A stretch of DNA of 64,000 nucleotides from Chloroflexota bacterium (GTDB taxonomy: Bacteria > Chloroflexota > Anaerolineae > Anaerolineales > Villigracilaceae). The stretch lies in assembly GCA_016195815.1 (NCBI GenBank), contig JACPYX010000006.1, positions 186,001 to 250,000 of the forward strand. The letters are read 5' to 3'. Shown here piece after piece: positions 42,217-51,128 of the stretch (position 1 is its first letter; the number at the start of each line of letters is the position of its first letter). Both the position numbers and the translations under genes were made by a program. The notes beneath the pieces were generated by a model, which was not told the DNA's origin, did no database searches, and saw only the letters and a list, made by a program, of their open reading frames with translations.

Positions 42217-42996
42217 TCAATCTAAAATCAGTTTCTCCATTATTTTGGAATGCAGGCCGGGCCCGGCGGCGATAATGGATTGCGGCGGCGAAAGATAATC
42301 CGCATTGCCGTTTACATTGGTAACTTTCGCCCCGGCTTCTTCGGCGACTAGGCCGGCCGCGGCCACATCCCACGGTTTGAGAGAAATCTCCCAAAAACCG
42401 TCGAAGCGGCCGGCCGCGACGTAACACGCATCCAGCGCCGCGGACCCGAGACGGCGCACGCCCTGTGTCAGTTTTGCCAGGCGGACGAAGTTATCGAAGT
42501 TATCGTGCGGCGTGTTCCAGGCATCGTATGGAAAGCCGGTTACCAGCAGGCTCTTTTGCAATTCGCTTACAGCCGAGACTTGAAGCGGTTTTTCGTTCAA
42601 CCATGCGCCGCGTCCGCGTTCGCTACTGAACATTTCATCACGCATCGGGTCGTAGACAACGCCCAATTGCATGAAGCCTTTATGAGCATATCCAATCGAA
42701 ACGCAGAAGATGGGAATGTGATGCGAATAATTGACCGTGCCATCCAGCGGGTCAACGTACCAACTGTGATCTGCATCGCCTTTGGTCACCCCGCTCTCTT
42801 CGGCCATGATGTGACTGCCCGGCCAGCATTTGTTAATTTCACCAAGTAAAAAATCTTCGGAGGCATGATCTATTTCAGTAACGAGATCAATCACGCCTTT
42901 AAAGGAAACCTGATGTTCTTTGCTGTAACCTTCGCGCAGGATTACGCCTGCGTCTCGGGTCAGGCGCTCTAATTCCTGGAGTGTAGGGGATGTCAT
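42217..42996 (-). CDS. Inositol monophosphatase family protein
   Basis: This 259-residue Mg2+-dependent phosphatase has the metal-site words AEESG, DPLDGTVNYSH and, near the C-terminus, LKPWDVAAAGLVAEEAGAKVTN. It dephosphorylates inositol 1-phosphate or related sugar phosphates such as histidinol phosphate or fructose 1,6-bisphosphate; specificity is not clear. Its ATG overlaps the stop of the response-regulator gene as ATGA, so they are translated together. Confidence 0.9.
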   Translation of the reverse strand: MTSPTLQELERLTRDAGVILREGYSKEHQVSFKGVIDLVTEIDHASEDFLLGEINKCWPGSHIMAEESGVTKGDADHSWYVDPLDGTVNYSHHIPIFCVSIGYAHKGFMQLGVVYDPMRDEMFSSERGRGAWLNEKPLQVSAVSELQKSLLVTGFPYDAWNTPHDNFDNFVRLAKLTQGVRRLGSAALDACYVAAGRFDGFWEISLKPWDVAAAGLVAEEAGAKVTNVNGNADYLSPPQSIIAAGPGLHSKIMEKLILD

Positions 42997-43625
42997 GTGT
43001 ATGCTGAGTCTGATTTTTTTAGTAATTCCCGGACGTGATCTATCTCTGCGCGGATACTCTCACGGTCAATGATGGATTGTTTTAGCGTGGCCGCAAAACC
43101 CGGTTTTTGATCGGCAGGCAGGCTTTCGAGCAGGCGCTCCGTCCGCGAAATCTGTGCGCTCTTCTGTCCCAGTTTTATTTCTAGGCGCTCACGATAGATC
43201 TTGAGAAAGTCGCGCTCTTTGAGCGGCACCGGCGGTTGGCCCGATCCCTGCGCCAGCAATTCCGTGATGGTCCGCAAAAGCTCGTCATTATCAATCGGTT
43301 TTTCAAGGAAACGCGTCGCGCCAATGGTCAGGGCAAAATCCTTATCTTCAGGCGCGATATATGTGGCTGAAAGAAAGACCACGGGAATACCCTGCGTCTC
43401 GGGGTTGCTGCGCAGGCGATAAACAAAGGTAAACCCATCCATCTTGGGCATCAGAATATCCGTGATGACCAAAGCCGGGCGCTGTTTTTTTATAACTTCC
43501 AGCGCTTCCTGTCCATCACGCGCGGTAATCACTTCATAACCCTTGAAGCGCAGAGTAACTTCCAGCAGTTCAAGGATGTTCGGAATATCCTCGACAATCA
43601 GCAGGGGGCCCTGATGAGCGTTCAT
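42993..43625 (-). CDS. Response regulator (receiver domain plus coiled-coil tail)
   Basis: This 210-residue protein has a receiver domain at residues 6-125 with acidic pair Glu12-Asp13, phospho-acceptor Asp56 in VITDILMPKMDG, and Lys of EKPID near 112. The C-terminal 85 residues are charged and helical (LEIKLGQKSAQISRTERLLE), with no DNA-binding or enzymatic domain. It probably acts by protein contact. No histidine kinase is adjacent. It is followed by, and overlaps, the inositol monophosphatase gene. Confidence 0.88.
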   Translation of the reverse strand: MNAHQGPLLIVEDIPNILELLEVTLRFKGYEVITARDGQEALEVIKKQRPALVITDILMPKMDGFTFVYRLRSNPETQGIPVVFLSATYIAPEDKDFALTIGATRFLEKPIDNDELLRTITELLAQGSGQPPVPLKERDFLKIYRERLEIKLGQKSAQISRTERLLESLPADQKPGFAATLKQSIIDRESIRAEIDHVRELLKKSDSAYT

Positions 43626-43646
43626 GTTTCTATTCTAGTCCATATT

Positions 43647-44567
43647 TTATTTTACGGGCAGGTTTCGATCGCCGTTCCAGATGCGTTTGCCAAGTGCCGA
43701 CAAAACAAATTCCACAGCCAGTATTGCAGTCTGATTTTGAATATCCAATACGGGGTTCACTTCGACAATATCCATGCCGGCCAGCTTTTCGGTTTCTGCG
43801 ATCATCTCGCAAGCCATGTGAGCTTCGCGCTGGGTCAACCCGGCCGGCACGGGCGTGCCAACGCCGGGCGCGTGGCGCGGATCCATGGCGTCCATATCGA
43901 ACGAGAGATAGATGCCGTCTGTATCGCGCGAGACGCGCTCGATGGCTTTTTCCATGACGGCCGCCATGCCGAAGCGGTCAATCTGTTCCATGCCCATGAC
44001 CATGACGCCGGCTTCGAGCAGGTTGACTTTTTCGCCCGGGTCGAGATCACGCGCCCCGATCACGGTCACCCGCTTCGGGTCCACGACGGGAAGCGGCTCA
44101 TCCCACAATTGGGTTAGACGCGCATCTCCCATCCCGCACAGCGCGGCCAGCGGCATCCCGTGAATATTTCCAGATGGAGTCGTTTCAGCGGTGTTGAAGT
44201 CGGCGTGCGCGTCGATCCAGATCAGGCCGAGTTTTTTGTGTTTGGCCGCGCCGCGAATTGAACCAATGGAGAGGCTGTGATCGCCGCCCAGCACCAGCGG
44301 GAAATGACCGGCCTGAATCGAAGTTGCCACCGCGCCCGCCGCGCGGCGCGACATCGGAACGATGCAATCTATATATTTGAGTCTCGGCTCGTTGATGCTG
44401 CACATTTCGGCGATGGGGGCTTCGATGTTGCCGTGATCTTCCACATCGCAGCCCAGTTCTTCAAGTTTCTTCTGTAAATGTGCATACCGGATCGCGCTTG
44501 GTCCCATATCCACGCCGCGCCGGTCTGCGCCGAGATCGATCGGCACGCCGATGATGTCAATCTTCAT
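43647..44567 (-). CDS. rocF: Arginase
   Basis: This 306-residue ureohydrolase converts arginine to ornithine and urea. The Mn2+ ligands are in GGDHSLSIGS, DAHADFN and SFDMDAMDP; the substrate-binding loop reads SGNIHGMPLA. N-terminal IIGVPIDLGADRRGVDMGPSA is typical of true arginase rather than agmatinase. GGAGGAG precedes ATG 44567. It is encoded in the same direction as imidazolonepropionase, so the group may serve amino acid breakdown. Confidence 0.92.
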   Translation of the reverse strand: MKIDIIGVPIDLGADRRGVDMGPSAIRYAHLQKKLEELGCDVEDHGNIEAPIAEMCSINEPRLKYIDCIVPMSRRAAGAVATSIQAGHFPLVLGGDHSLSIGSIRGAAKHKKLGLIWIDAHADFNTAETTPSGNIHGMPLAALCGMGDARLTQLWDEPLPVVDPKRVTVIGARDLDPGEKVNLLEAGVMVMGMEQIDRFGMAAVMEKAIERVSRDTDGIYLSFDMDAMDPRHAPGVGTPVPAGLTQREAHMACEMIAETEKLAGMDIVEVNPVLDIQNQTAILAVEFVLSALGKRIWNGDRNLPVK

Positions 44568-44595
44568 TTCTCCTCCGGGTTGTGCGAGGCGTGTA

Positions 44596-44811
44596 TTATA
44601 TCAACTTGAAATAACGCAGGATGTACCATAAGATATACAGCAACACGATGATTCCCACAGCGTGCCAGAAGAAATGAAATACGAAGCGAACGATTTCAAT
44701 GATGATGTGAAAGAAATAGCGCGCAATGACGATTGCCAAAATCACCGCAAGGATGATGACGGCCCATTGCACGATTGAATTCGATAAAGGATTGCCAAAG
44801 TCAATGTTCAT
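44596..44811 (-). CDS. 71-residue membrane protein
   Basis: The protein has two hydrophobic helices, the first beginning VQWAVIILAVILAI at about residue 15 and the second (WHAVGIIVLLYILWYI) at about residue 49, with aromatic and His-rich residues between (FFHIIIEIVRFVFHFFWH). AGGAG lies before ATG 44811. It is encoded between hutI and arginase on the same strand. Function unknown; the His-rich helices could bind metal or simply assemble. Confidence 0.7.
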   Translation of the reverse strand: MNIDFGNPLSNSIVQWAVIILAVILAIVIARYFFHIIIEIVRFVFHFFWHAVGIIVLLYILWYILRYFKLI

Positions 44812-44826
44812 ATCAACTCCTGAAAG

Positions 44827-46101
44827 TTAAGCTGTCCGATAATAACCGACGTCCACCGAGTAAATGCGGCCGCGCTTGACCACCTGCCTGACCAGATTCG
44901 TGCCGAAGCGATAACCGAGGTGGCGATAATCGGGAACGTTGAGAATCAACAAATCGGCCTGTTTGCCCTCTTCGAGCGAACCGATCGTATCAGATCTGCG
45001 GACGGCGTGCGCGGAATTGATCGTCGTGGCGGCGATAGCTTGCGCGGGAGTCAGGCCCATCGTGCGGCAGGCCAGCGCGATGACAAATTGCATGGACTCG
45101 TTCCAAGCCGTGCCCGGGTTGCAGTCGGTGGCGAGGGCGAAGAGCGCATCGGCTTCGATCAGTTTACGCGCGGGCGTGTATTCTTTTTCGGCGAGGCCGA
45201 ACGGCGTGCAGGGAAGCGAGACCGCCACCGTGTCCGATTTGGCGAGTGCGGCGATATCTGCATCGGAGGTTTTGACGAGATGATCCGCCGATGCCGCGCC
45301 TAACTCTGCCGCCAGCGCCGCGCCGCCGAGGTTGTCGAATTCGTCAGCGTGGATTTTGAGTGGGAATCCGAGCGAGGCGGCTTTGGTCAAGACCTGACGC
45401 GATTGTTCGAGAGTGAAGGCTTTGTTTTCGCAGAAGACGTCCACAAATGGGAGCGGGAGGCGCGGCGCGTGAGTCTGCCACCATTGTTGGACAGTCGGAA
45501 GCATCGTTTCGCAGATGAGGTCGGTATAGCCTTGCGGGTTATTTTTATATTCGGGCGCGATGGCGTGCGCGCCGAGGAACGTGATGGCAAGATCAACCGG
45601 GCTTTCATCTGCCAGCGCCAGCAGAGCCTTCAGCAGGCGAAGTTCGGTGGCGGTTTGAAGTCCGTAACCGGTCTTGGCTTCGGCAGTGGTTGTGCCGTGT
45701 GCGAACATGCGAAGTAAACGTGGCCGCGTCTGTGCGATGAGACTTTCAATCGAGGCCGTGCGCGTTTGCCGGACGGTTGAAATAATCCCGCCGCCCGCCG
45801 CGAGGATGTCGAGATACGGCCTGCCTGCCATCTTCATTTCGAACTCGCCGGCGCGGTCGCCGGCCCAAATAAGATGCGTGTGCGGATCCACAAAGCCAGG
45901 CATGACCACGCAACCGCTGGCGTCGAGAGTCGGTTCATCTTTATAGGAGGCGCGCAGTTCGTCGGTTGGACCGACGGCGACGATCTTTTCATCGCGCATG
46001 ACGACCGCGCCGTTTTCGATGATGCCGAGCGTGCCGAGAGCGCGTCCGCGTTGCGGGCCGCCTTTGAGAGTCAGAAGTTGGGTGGATGAGTGGATGAGCA
46101 T
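44827..46101 (-). CDS. hutI: Imidazolonepropionase
   Basis: This 424-residue amidohydrolase performs the third step of histidine degradation, opening imidazolonepropionate to N-formimino-glutamate. The metal site starts with VDPHTHLIWAGDRAGEFEMK; KTGYGLQ, the His-rich HAHAIAPEYK-like part (LGAHAIAPEY), and KIHADEFDNLGGA follow, and ALATDCNPGTA is near the end. The start codon lies one base after the stop of the restriction-modification methylase, with its ribosome site inside that gene. Other hut genes are not in the window. Confidence 0.92.
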   Translation of the reverse strand: MLIHSSTQLLTLKGGPQRGRALGTLGIIENGAVVMRDEKIVAVGPTDELRASYKDEPTLDASGCVVMPGFVDPHTHLIWAGDRAGEFEMKMAGRPYLDILAAGGGIISTVRQTRTASIESLIAQTRPRLLRMFAHGTTTAEAKTGYGLQTATELRLLKALLALADESPVDLAITFLGAHAIAPEYKNNPQGYTDLICETMLPTVQQWWQTHAPRLPLPFVDVFCENKAFTLEQSRQVLTKAASLGFPLKIHADEFDNLGGAALAAELGAASADHLVKTSDADIAALAKSDTVAVSLPCTPFGLAEKEYTPARKLIEADALFALATDCNPGTAWNESMQFVIALACRTMGLTPAQAIAATTINSAHAVRRSDTIGSLEEGKQADLLILNVPDYRHLGYRFGTNLVRQVVKRGRIYSVDVGYYRTA

Positions 46102-46102
46102 T

Positions 46103-47035
46103 TCAGCGAGTAGTATTCGGTGTACAGATTACATAATCATCTTTGTGAGACTTCTCGAATAACGCCATTTGCTTTTCTAGTTGTGCTTCTATTTGCGGCA
46201 ATGGGTTGTAGTTAAGAACAATCGCTTCGAGCATGGGATTGCGATTCTTTTCGCTCGCGCCCACGTGATAGAAATGTTCGCGGGTCAAGATCGTGAAGCT
46301 ATAAGCATATTTTTCGATGGCCGAATTGGAGCGATATTGATTGCTGTGCCAGGTGGAAAGGATAAATTTCGCTGGCGTATTGCCAAGTAAATCATAGAGT
46401 TCTTGTTCATCAGGCTCAGACCATGAATTGAAATAGTCCACATGCCTGCCGATGTATGGCGGGTCACAATAGATCAAGTCGTTTTTCGATGCAGGGGAAA
46501 TTATCTTTCTGAAATCGGCGCAGACAAATTGCCAATCGTATTGGCTGGTTGCCTGAGTTACATATTTGATTTGGTTTGTAATCTTGGTAATATAGGCTTT
46601 GGCAAAACGTTCGGGCTTGTGGCCAAAGGGAACATTGTAAGCCCCCTTTTTATTGAAGCGCATTACGCCGTTGAAACAAGCGCGGTTCAAGAAGAGCAAA
46701 TCCAAAGGTTCGTGGTCTTTGTTGAATCGCTCACGGATTTTATAGTAATGATCTTCGCCTTTGGATTGAAGATGCACGCCTTCTGTTTCCAGAAATTCCC
46801 TGGCGATTCCTGCTGTGATTTTTCCCTGCTTGATTGCATTGTAGAAATTGATGATATGTGGATTTACATCTGCAAAAACAGCGCGGCTCGGGCGCATATT
46901 GAAGCCAACCACACCTGAACCCATGAACGGCTCAATCCATATGCCGTCATTTTTGAGAACGGCATGATCCTTAATCCACTCTACCAATTTTGTCTTAATG
47001 CCCTGACATTTCAGGGGGGGGACATTTATAGTCAT
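46103..47035 (-). CDS. Type II DNA adenine methylase, EcoRV-like (predicted GATATC)
   Basis: This 310-residue N6-adenine methylase of the Dam/EcoRV class has the SAM-binding motif WIEPFMGSGVVGFN near the start and the catalytic DLIYCDPPYIGRH. Large parts resemble M.EcoRV: VPPLKCQGIKTKLV, EPLDLLFLNRACFNGVMRFN, AYITKITNQ, DYFNSWSE and REHFYHVGASEKNR. ATG 47035 was chosen as it matches the start of M.EcoRV and overlaps the endonuclease stop as ATGA. A run of eight C residues (minus strand, 47021-47014) lies at codons 5-8. Confidence 0.9.
   Translation of the reverse strand: MTINVPPLKCQGIKTKLVEWIKDHAVLKNDGIWIEPFMGSGVVGFNMRPSRAVFADVNPHIINFYNAIKQGKITAGIAREFLETEGVHLQSKGEDHYYKIRERFNKDHEPLDLLFLNRACFNGVMRFNKKGAYNVPFGHKPERFAKAYITKITNQIKYVTQATSQYDWQFVCADFRKIISPASKNDLIYCDPPYIGRHVDYFNSWSEPDEQELYDLLGNTPAKFILSTWHSNQYRSNSAIEKYAYSFTILTREHFYHVGASEKNRNPMLEAIVLNYNPLPQIEAQLEKQMALFEKSHKDDYVICTPNTTR
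47014..47021 (-). repeat. Homopolymer C8 tract at the start of the methylase gene
   Basis: Eight consecutive C residues (G on the plus strand) code for part of VPPL at codons 5-8 of the methylase. One-base slippage would destroy the frame. Confidence 0.7.
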
Positions 47036-47913
47036 TTCTGTACTCGTCTGTTGCTCTTGCGTGCAGGTTTTCTTGCCATTGGGTTGGCAAGTTTTTGATC
47101 TTTCCCGCGATAAACCAAATACTCTTTCAGCAGTGTAATTTGCTTTACTGTGCCATCTGGTTTTGTGATTTGGATTCTGCCGTAATTCATCCAATAATCA
47201 TCGAACCATTTCTCGCCGAGTTTTTTGAAAACGCCATTGCCTTCCAACAGGTCACTGATTTTTGTGATACTGCCTATGTTTGCCGTGTTCGAGCTACCTT
47301 GATAATCGCTGGCAATTTCCCATTTTTCGTGGACGAAAAACTGAAAATTGTTAATGACAGATGTGATTGATTGTAACTCTTCAAGACGATGGGCTTCGGC
47401 CTCATAACTTTTCTCGGGGCCGGAGCGCGAGTAGATAATGCCGAGACAAAAATGTCCAAGATATTCGTTATATGGGAATTGTATATTTTTGTTGCTGTTG
47501 CTGTTGCGGTTGATGAAATATTCGCCATGCGAGCCAAGTGTAAAGCCATTGCAGAATTCAGGACTATCGAGCAAACGATACGTGGTCTTTAAATCCACTG
47601 CAAATTTGACGCTTTGGTCATCTGCCTTTACAAAGGACAAATCGGGATAATAGTTTTGTTGCTCAGCCAATACAATCTGATAGTTATTTTGATTGGCAAA
47701 TTCAAGCAATTTAGGAAACAAATGGATTTCGAGAATCTTTGAGACAATTTTCGTATCTGCCGAAATAGTGTAAATGTTGCGAAATACATCAATGAAACCT
47801 TTGATCGTCCATTGATCGTCAGGTGTAGAAATATGCCCTTTTAGTGTTTCAACAAAACCCGTCAATGCCTGTTTAAATTCTGTTTTGATTTCTTCCCGTT
47901 TTTGCTTCGGCAT
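47032..47913 (-). CDS. Type II restriction endonuclease, EcoRV-like
   Basis: This 293-residue endonuclease resembles EcoRV over most of its length. The PD-(D/E)XK core is visible as QQNYYPDLSF (Asp74 equivalent) and AVDLKTTYR (Asp90 and Lys92 equivalents). DNA-contact and structural segments also match: EKWEIASDYQGSSNTANIGSI and EGNGVFKKLGEKWFDDYWMNYGR. The expected cut is GAT^ATC. ATG 47913 has CGGAG upstream. The gene is richer in A/T than its neighbours and precedes its methylase with a 4-base overlap. The last 15 residues are basic and not in EcoRV. Confidence 0.9.
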   Translation of the reverse strand: MPKQKREEIKTEFKQALTGFVETLKGHISTPDDQWTIKGFIDVFRNIYTISADTKIVSKILEIHLFPKLLEFANQNNYQIVLAEQQNYYPDLSFVKADDQSVKFAVDLKTTYRLLDSPEFCNGFTLGSHGEYFINRNSNSNKNIQFPYNEYLGHFCLGIIYSRSGPEKSYEAEAHRLEELQSITSVINNFQFFVHEKWEIASDYQGSSNTANIGSITKISDLLEGNGVFKKLGEKWFDDYWMNYGRIQITKPDGTVKQITLLKEYLVYRGKDQKLANPMARKPARKSNRRVQK

Positions 47914-47960
47914 CTTTGTCTCCGTAGAGAAATTATACATCACGCAAAGGCATAGATAAC

Positions 47961-47986
47961 AAAGCCGCCCCTTTCGGAACGGCTTT
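47961..47986. terminator. Hairpin downstream of the 125-residue membrane protein gene
   Basis: Seven-bp stem aaagccg/cggcttt (47961-47967 with 47980-47986). Placed between the membrane protein gene and the restriction gene on the minus strand. Confidence 0.5.
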
Positions 47987-48024
47987 TGACTACCTGCAAC
48001 TGCGCAACGAAACGGCTTCTTCGG

Positions 48025-48402
48025 TTACTCTGCCGGGCCGATGAATTGGAAGTAGGCAAAGGCGACGGCGAAGAAACCATAAATGACCATCGCTGACCAG
48101 CCCAGAACGTTCATGGCGCCCGAAAGCGTCCCGCCAATGGAAACAACCAACCCAATCGCGCTGGAGATCAGAAGGGATAACGTGATCGCACTGCGCGCAC
48201 TGGAAGCGGATTCGTCGCGGGCCAGCAGTGTGACCATGCCGGAGGCCAGCAACTGAACGCCAAAGAACTGGGCCAGTAGTCTATCCCCGGCTGTGGTGGC
48301 GATGCCGTATAAGAACAGCATGGTCTGCGGGATCAACAAAAGGCCAAGCGCATATAACAAAGCGATCAATGAATGGATCAAAAACAGGTTGCGGATTTTC
48401 AT
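48025..48402 (-). CDS. 125-residue four-helix membrane protein
   Basis: Four hydrophobic segments can be counted, at about residues 7-27, 40-60, 72-92 and 100-120. The start IRNLFLIHSLIALLYALGLLL and a later GVQLLASGMVTLLARD are the clearest. It resembles small DUF4345-type proteins in layout, but I cannot confirm the family. ATG 48402 has AGGAG at good spacing. It is a single-gene unit. Confidence 0.6.
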   Translation of the reverse strand: MKIRNLFLIHSLIALLYALGLLLIPQTMLFLYGIATTAGDRLLAQFFGVQLLASGMVTLLARDESASSARSAITLSLLISSAIGLVVSIGGTLSGAMNVLGWSAMVIYGFFAVAFAYFQFIGPAE

Positions 48403-48476
48403 GGTTATTCTCCTTTGATGGTTGGTTCTATTTTACGACAAGGCAGGAAAAAACCAATAGCCGCCTGAGGGCAAAT

Positions 48477-49079
48477 TTATTTTCGTGCAGTGGCCCACAT
48501 GTTGAGCATAAATTCAAAGTAACCAAATTTGACCTTGGTCATTTCAAAACCTGCCTGCCCAAAATGCCAGCCGAGCAGCGGAAGAGTGTAAGCGAAGGCA
48601 TGCTCGTGGATTTCTTCCGCGCTGACCAGGTTGATGCGCGCCATGAATTTGAGCAGTCCATCTGACCAGGCGGCGGGCGTGGTGAGAATTGCCATACCGC
48701 CGGGCTTGAGCACACGCCGGCTTTCGCGGAACAGCATGGCCATGCTGTCTGGGTCGAGATGTTCGACCACGGCCAGCAACGTGACAATGCTGAAGAAATT
48801 ATCCTCGAAAGGAAGTCTTGGTTCTTTGTTTAGATTCAGCGTGAAGAACTCGATCCGATTTTGCGCGGCGGTCTCTTTTTCCATCGGGAGTTGATCCACC
48901 GCGAACTTTTCCTGGAAGGAGGTGTGGGCGAGAAAATAAGGAAAGGAGCCGCACCCGATGTCTAGAATGCGGCCGGCCCTCAGGTCCGCGGGAATGAGGC
49001 GGTTGGCGCGCTGAGTGCGGAGGTGCGCGAGGGTCGGTTCGAGCAATCCCCTGCCGCGTGTAAGTTTTGTCTCGCTCAT
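48477..49079 (-). CDS. Class I SAM-dependent methyltransferase
   Basis: This 200-residue protein has the SAM motif ILDIGCGSFPYF near residue 38, acidic VDQLP near 62, LLAVVEHLDPDSM (motif IV-V) and VLKPGGMAILTTP. The N-terminus (RGLLEPTLAHLRTQRANRLI) is typical of methyltransferases of cell-surface or lipid-linked sugar pathways, where the substrate is usually unknown. No partner gene is adjacent; the region to the right is divergent. Confidence 0.82.
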   Translation of the reverse strand: MSETKLTRGRGLLEPTLAHLRTQRANRLIPADLRAGRILDIGCGSFPYFLAHTSFQEKFAVDQLPMEKETAAQNRIEFFTLNLNKEPRLPFEDNFFSIVTLLAVVEHLDPDSMAMLFRESRRVLKPGGMAILTTPAAWSDGLLKFMARINLVSAEEIHEHAFAYTLPLLGWHFGQAGFEMTKVKFGYFEFMLNMWATARK

Positions 49080-49281
49080 AAATCAAATCTTTCCAACGAT
49101 GAAATTTATCCGATTATACGCGGTTTCAGTTCTTCCAATAAATGGCGCGGCGCGCAAGCCGTTGACGTGTCGTATTTTCGCCTGCGCTTTACACCCCAAA
49201 AAACTTACACAAAGCACACATTTCCTTCATGAGATTTTCAGGATAAAGGTGTATGATCTGCGCGAGAACAAGGAGTTTAAA

Positions 49282-49731
49282 ATGAAAAAAATTTGGAAAT
49301 GGATTCTGGGGATCGCCATCGTTTTGGTGGTTCTCGCAGGGCTGGCCGGACTGGTATTTGTGATGCGCAATAATATAATTACAGCCAACTTTCATCCGGG
49401 ATACGGCTTTCAGCCGCGACCAGGCTGGAACGAACAATCACGAGGCTGGCGTGAACCGGCGATGCACGGCGGCGACCCAATGCTGGGCGAACGCTTCTCA
49501 CGCTTCGGCAGATTGCCCTTTGGCTTTTTATTCGGCGGGCTGATGCAATTGATCCCGCTGGCGCTGTTGGCCCTGGTCTTTTACGGAGTATATCGAATAG
49601 GCAAAAACTCTGCGAAGCCTGCCGCAATGGCCGCCGCATCCTCAGCAGCCGCAACACATGCCTGTGCAAATTGCGGCACGGCAGTTCAAGACGGTTCGAA
49701 GTTTTGTCCGAACTGCGGCGAAAAACAGTGA
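49282..49731 (+). CDS. Membrane protein with C-terminal zinc ribbon
   Basis: This 149-residue protein has an N-terminal signal/anchor helix (residues 7-27), a Gly/Pro/Arg-rich middle, a second hydrophobic helix (FGGLMQLIPLALLALVFYGV, about 84-103), and a C-terminal zinc ribbon with CANCGTAVQDGSKFCPNCG. This layout matches small zinc-ribbon membrane proteins of Chloroflexota and relatives; function unknown. ATG 49282 has AGGAG nine bases upstream. A longer frame into the divergent methyltransferase gene has no ribosome site and is rejected. Confidence 0.75.
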   Translation: MKKIWKWILGIAIVLVVLAGLAGLVFVMRNNIITANFHPGYGFQPRPGWNEQSRGWREPAMHGGDPMLGERFSRFGRLPFGFLFGGLMQLIPLALLALVFYGVYRIGKNSAKPAAMAAASSAAATHACANCGTAVQDGSKFCPNCGEKQ

Positions 49732-49818
49732 GTTGATTCAAGTTCACTGTAATTGCTTTACAAGTTATGGCCTCTTGGCGGCATCCTTTTATGCCAGCCA
49801 GAATAATATTCAAGGATA

Positions 49819-49853
49819 AAAAAGGATGAGCACGAGTCGCCTCATCCTTTTTG
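49819..49853. terminator. Bidirectional intrinsic terminator
   Basis: Stem aaaaaggatgag/ctcatccttttt (12 bp, within 49820-49853) between converging genes, with A and T runs on the two sides. Confidence 0.85.
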
Positions 49854-49908
49854 CTTAATTTGATTTTGCCTTTCAATGAGAACTTCGTTTGGAAGGGCAG
49901 ATTTTCTT

Positions 49909-51090
49909 TCAAATCGTTTTATGACAAACCAGTCCCTTCAGGTATGCGCCCTCGGGAAAATTCAGCGAGACCGGATGATCGGCGGCCTGCGAAAGATGTT
50001 CGGCGATTTGCGCGTCCACGTTTGCATCAAGCGCCGCGCCCGCCACGATTTTTTGGAACAGGTTCGCATCCACGCCGCCGGAGCAGGAAAACGTGAAAAG
50101 GATTCCGCCGGGACGCAGTAATTTGAAAGCCAGCAGATTGATATCTTTATAAGCGCGCGATGCCCGATCCACCTGCGAAACGGTTGGCGCGAATTTGGGC
50201 GGATCGAGAACGATCAAATCGAACGAGCGGCGTTCATCGCGAAATTTTCTCAACCTTTGGAAAATATCCGCCTCGATCCATTCCGGTTCCGGCAGGCCGT
50301 TTAATGAAACGTTCTCACGCCCAAGCCCGAGCGCGTCTGCGGATGAGTCGACCGAGACAACGGACTTTGCTCCGCCTGCCAGCGCATTGACCGTGAATCC
50401 GCCCGTGTAACAAAAACAATCCAGCACATCTTTATCTTTCGCCAACGCGCGCGCACGCTGACGGTTGGCGCGCTGGTCGAGATAAAAACCGGTCTTATGG
50501 CCTTCAGAAATATTGATGTTAAATTTCAAACCATGCTCGGTGATGGTCAATGGAAAATTAGGAATCGTCCCGCGCAAAATTCCAATGTGCGGAGTTAATC
50601 CTTCGAGTTCGCGCACGTCGGCATCGGAGCGTTCGTAGATATTTTTCAGGCCGGTCTGTTCGAGCAGAATATCGGCGATGATTTCCTTCCAAAATTCTGA
50701 ACCGGCCGTCAAGGATTGAAGGACCAACGCATCGGCATATCGGTCAACGATCAGGCCGGGCAGGCCGTCTGATTCGGCGTGGACTAAACGCAGAGCATCG
50801 CTGTCATCGGCGATGTGGAGGGCGCGGCGCGCGGCGAGCGCGGATCGAATCCGCTTGCGAAAGAAATCCGCGTCAATTGGTTCATCATCGAATGTCCACA
50901 CACGGGCGCGGATCTGCGAGAGGGGCGAGTACGCGGCGCGGGCGAGGAAATCTCCATTAAACGAGAGCACGTCCAGCGTGGCGCCCGAAGCGGGTTCTTT
51001 ATCCACGCGTTCGACCGCGCCGGAGAATATCCACGGATGACGGCGCAACACAGATTTTTCACGTCCGGGTTTGAGAATGAGCGAGGCCAT
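49909..51090 (-). CDS. rlmI: RlmI-like 23S rRNA m5C methyltransferase
   Basis: This 393-residue enzyme has an N-terminal PUA-type domain (residues 1-75, SVLRRHPWIFSGAVERVD), then a linker with LPGLIVDRYAD, a second part with EGHKTGFYLDQRANR, and a C-terminal SAM domain with DVLDCFCYTGGFTVNALA and LIVLDPPKF. RlmI of E. coli makes m5C1962 in 23S rRNA, using the Cys near the end (TFSCSGGV). All segments are present. The gene is divergent from a YczE-like gene with only about 38 bases between the two starts. Confidence 0.9.
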   Translation of the reverse strand: MASLILKPGREKSVLRRHPWIFSGAVERVDKEPASGATLDVLSFNGDFLARAAYSPLSQIRARVWTFDDEPIDADFFRKRIRSALAARRALHIADDSDALRLVHAESDGLPGLIVDRYADALVLQSLTAGSEFWKEIIADILLEQTGLKNIYERSDADVRELEGLTPHIGILRGTIPNFPLTITEHGLKFNINISEGHKTGFYLDQRANRQRARALAKDKDVLDCFCYTGGFTVNALAGGAKSVVSVDSSADALGLGRENVSLNGLPEPEWIEADIFQRLRKFRDERRSFDLIVLDPPKFAPTVSQVDRASRAYKDINLLAFKLLRPGGILFTFSCSGGVDANLFQKIVAGAALDANVDAQIAEHLSQAADHPVSLNFPEGAYLKGLVCHKTI

Positions 51091-51128
51091 TGCGTGAGTT
51101 TATCATAGACGTGGTATCATGGCCGCTT

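Noticed and set aside
47036-47194. Longer start of the EcoRV-like methylase (363 residues)
   Set aside because: The extra residues lie inside the endonuclease gene in another frame; homology to M.EcoRV begins at codon 1 of the shorter form.
49015-49281. Longer start of the zinc-ribbon protein
   Set aside because: It would overlap the divergent methyltransferase gene and has no ribosome site, while ATG 49282 has AGGAG followed by a membrane helix.
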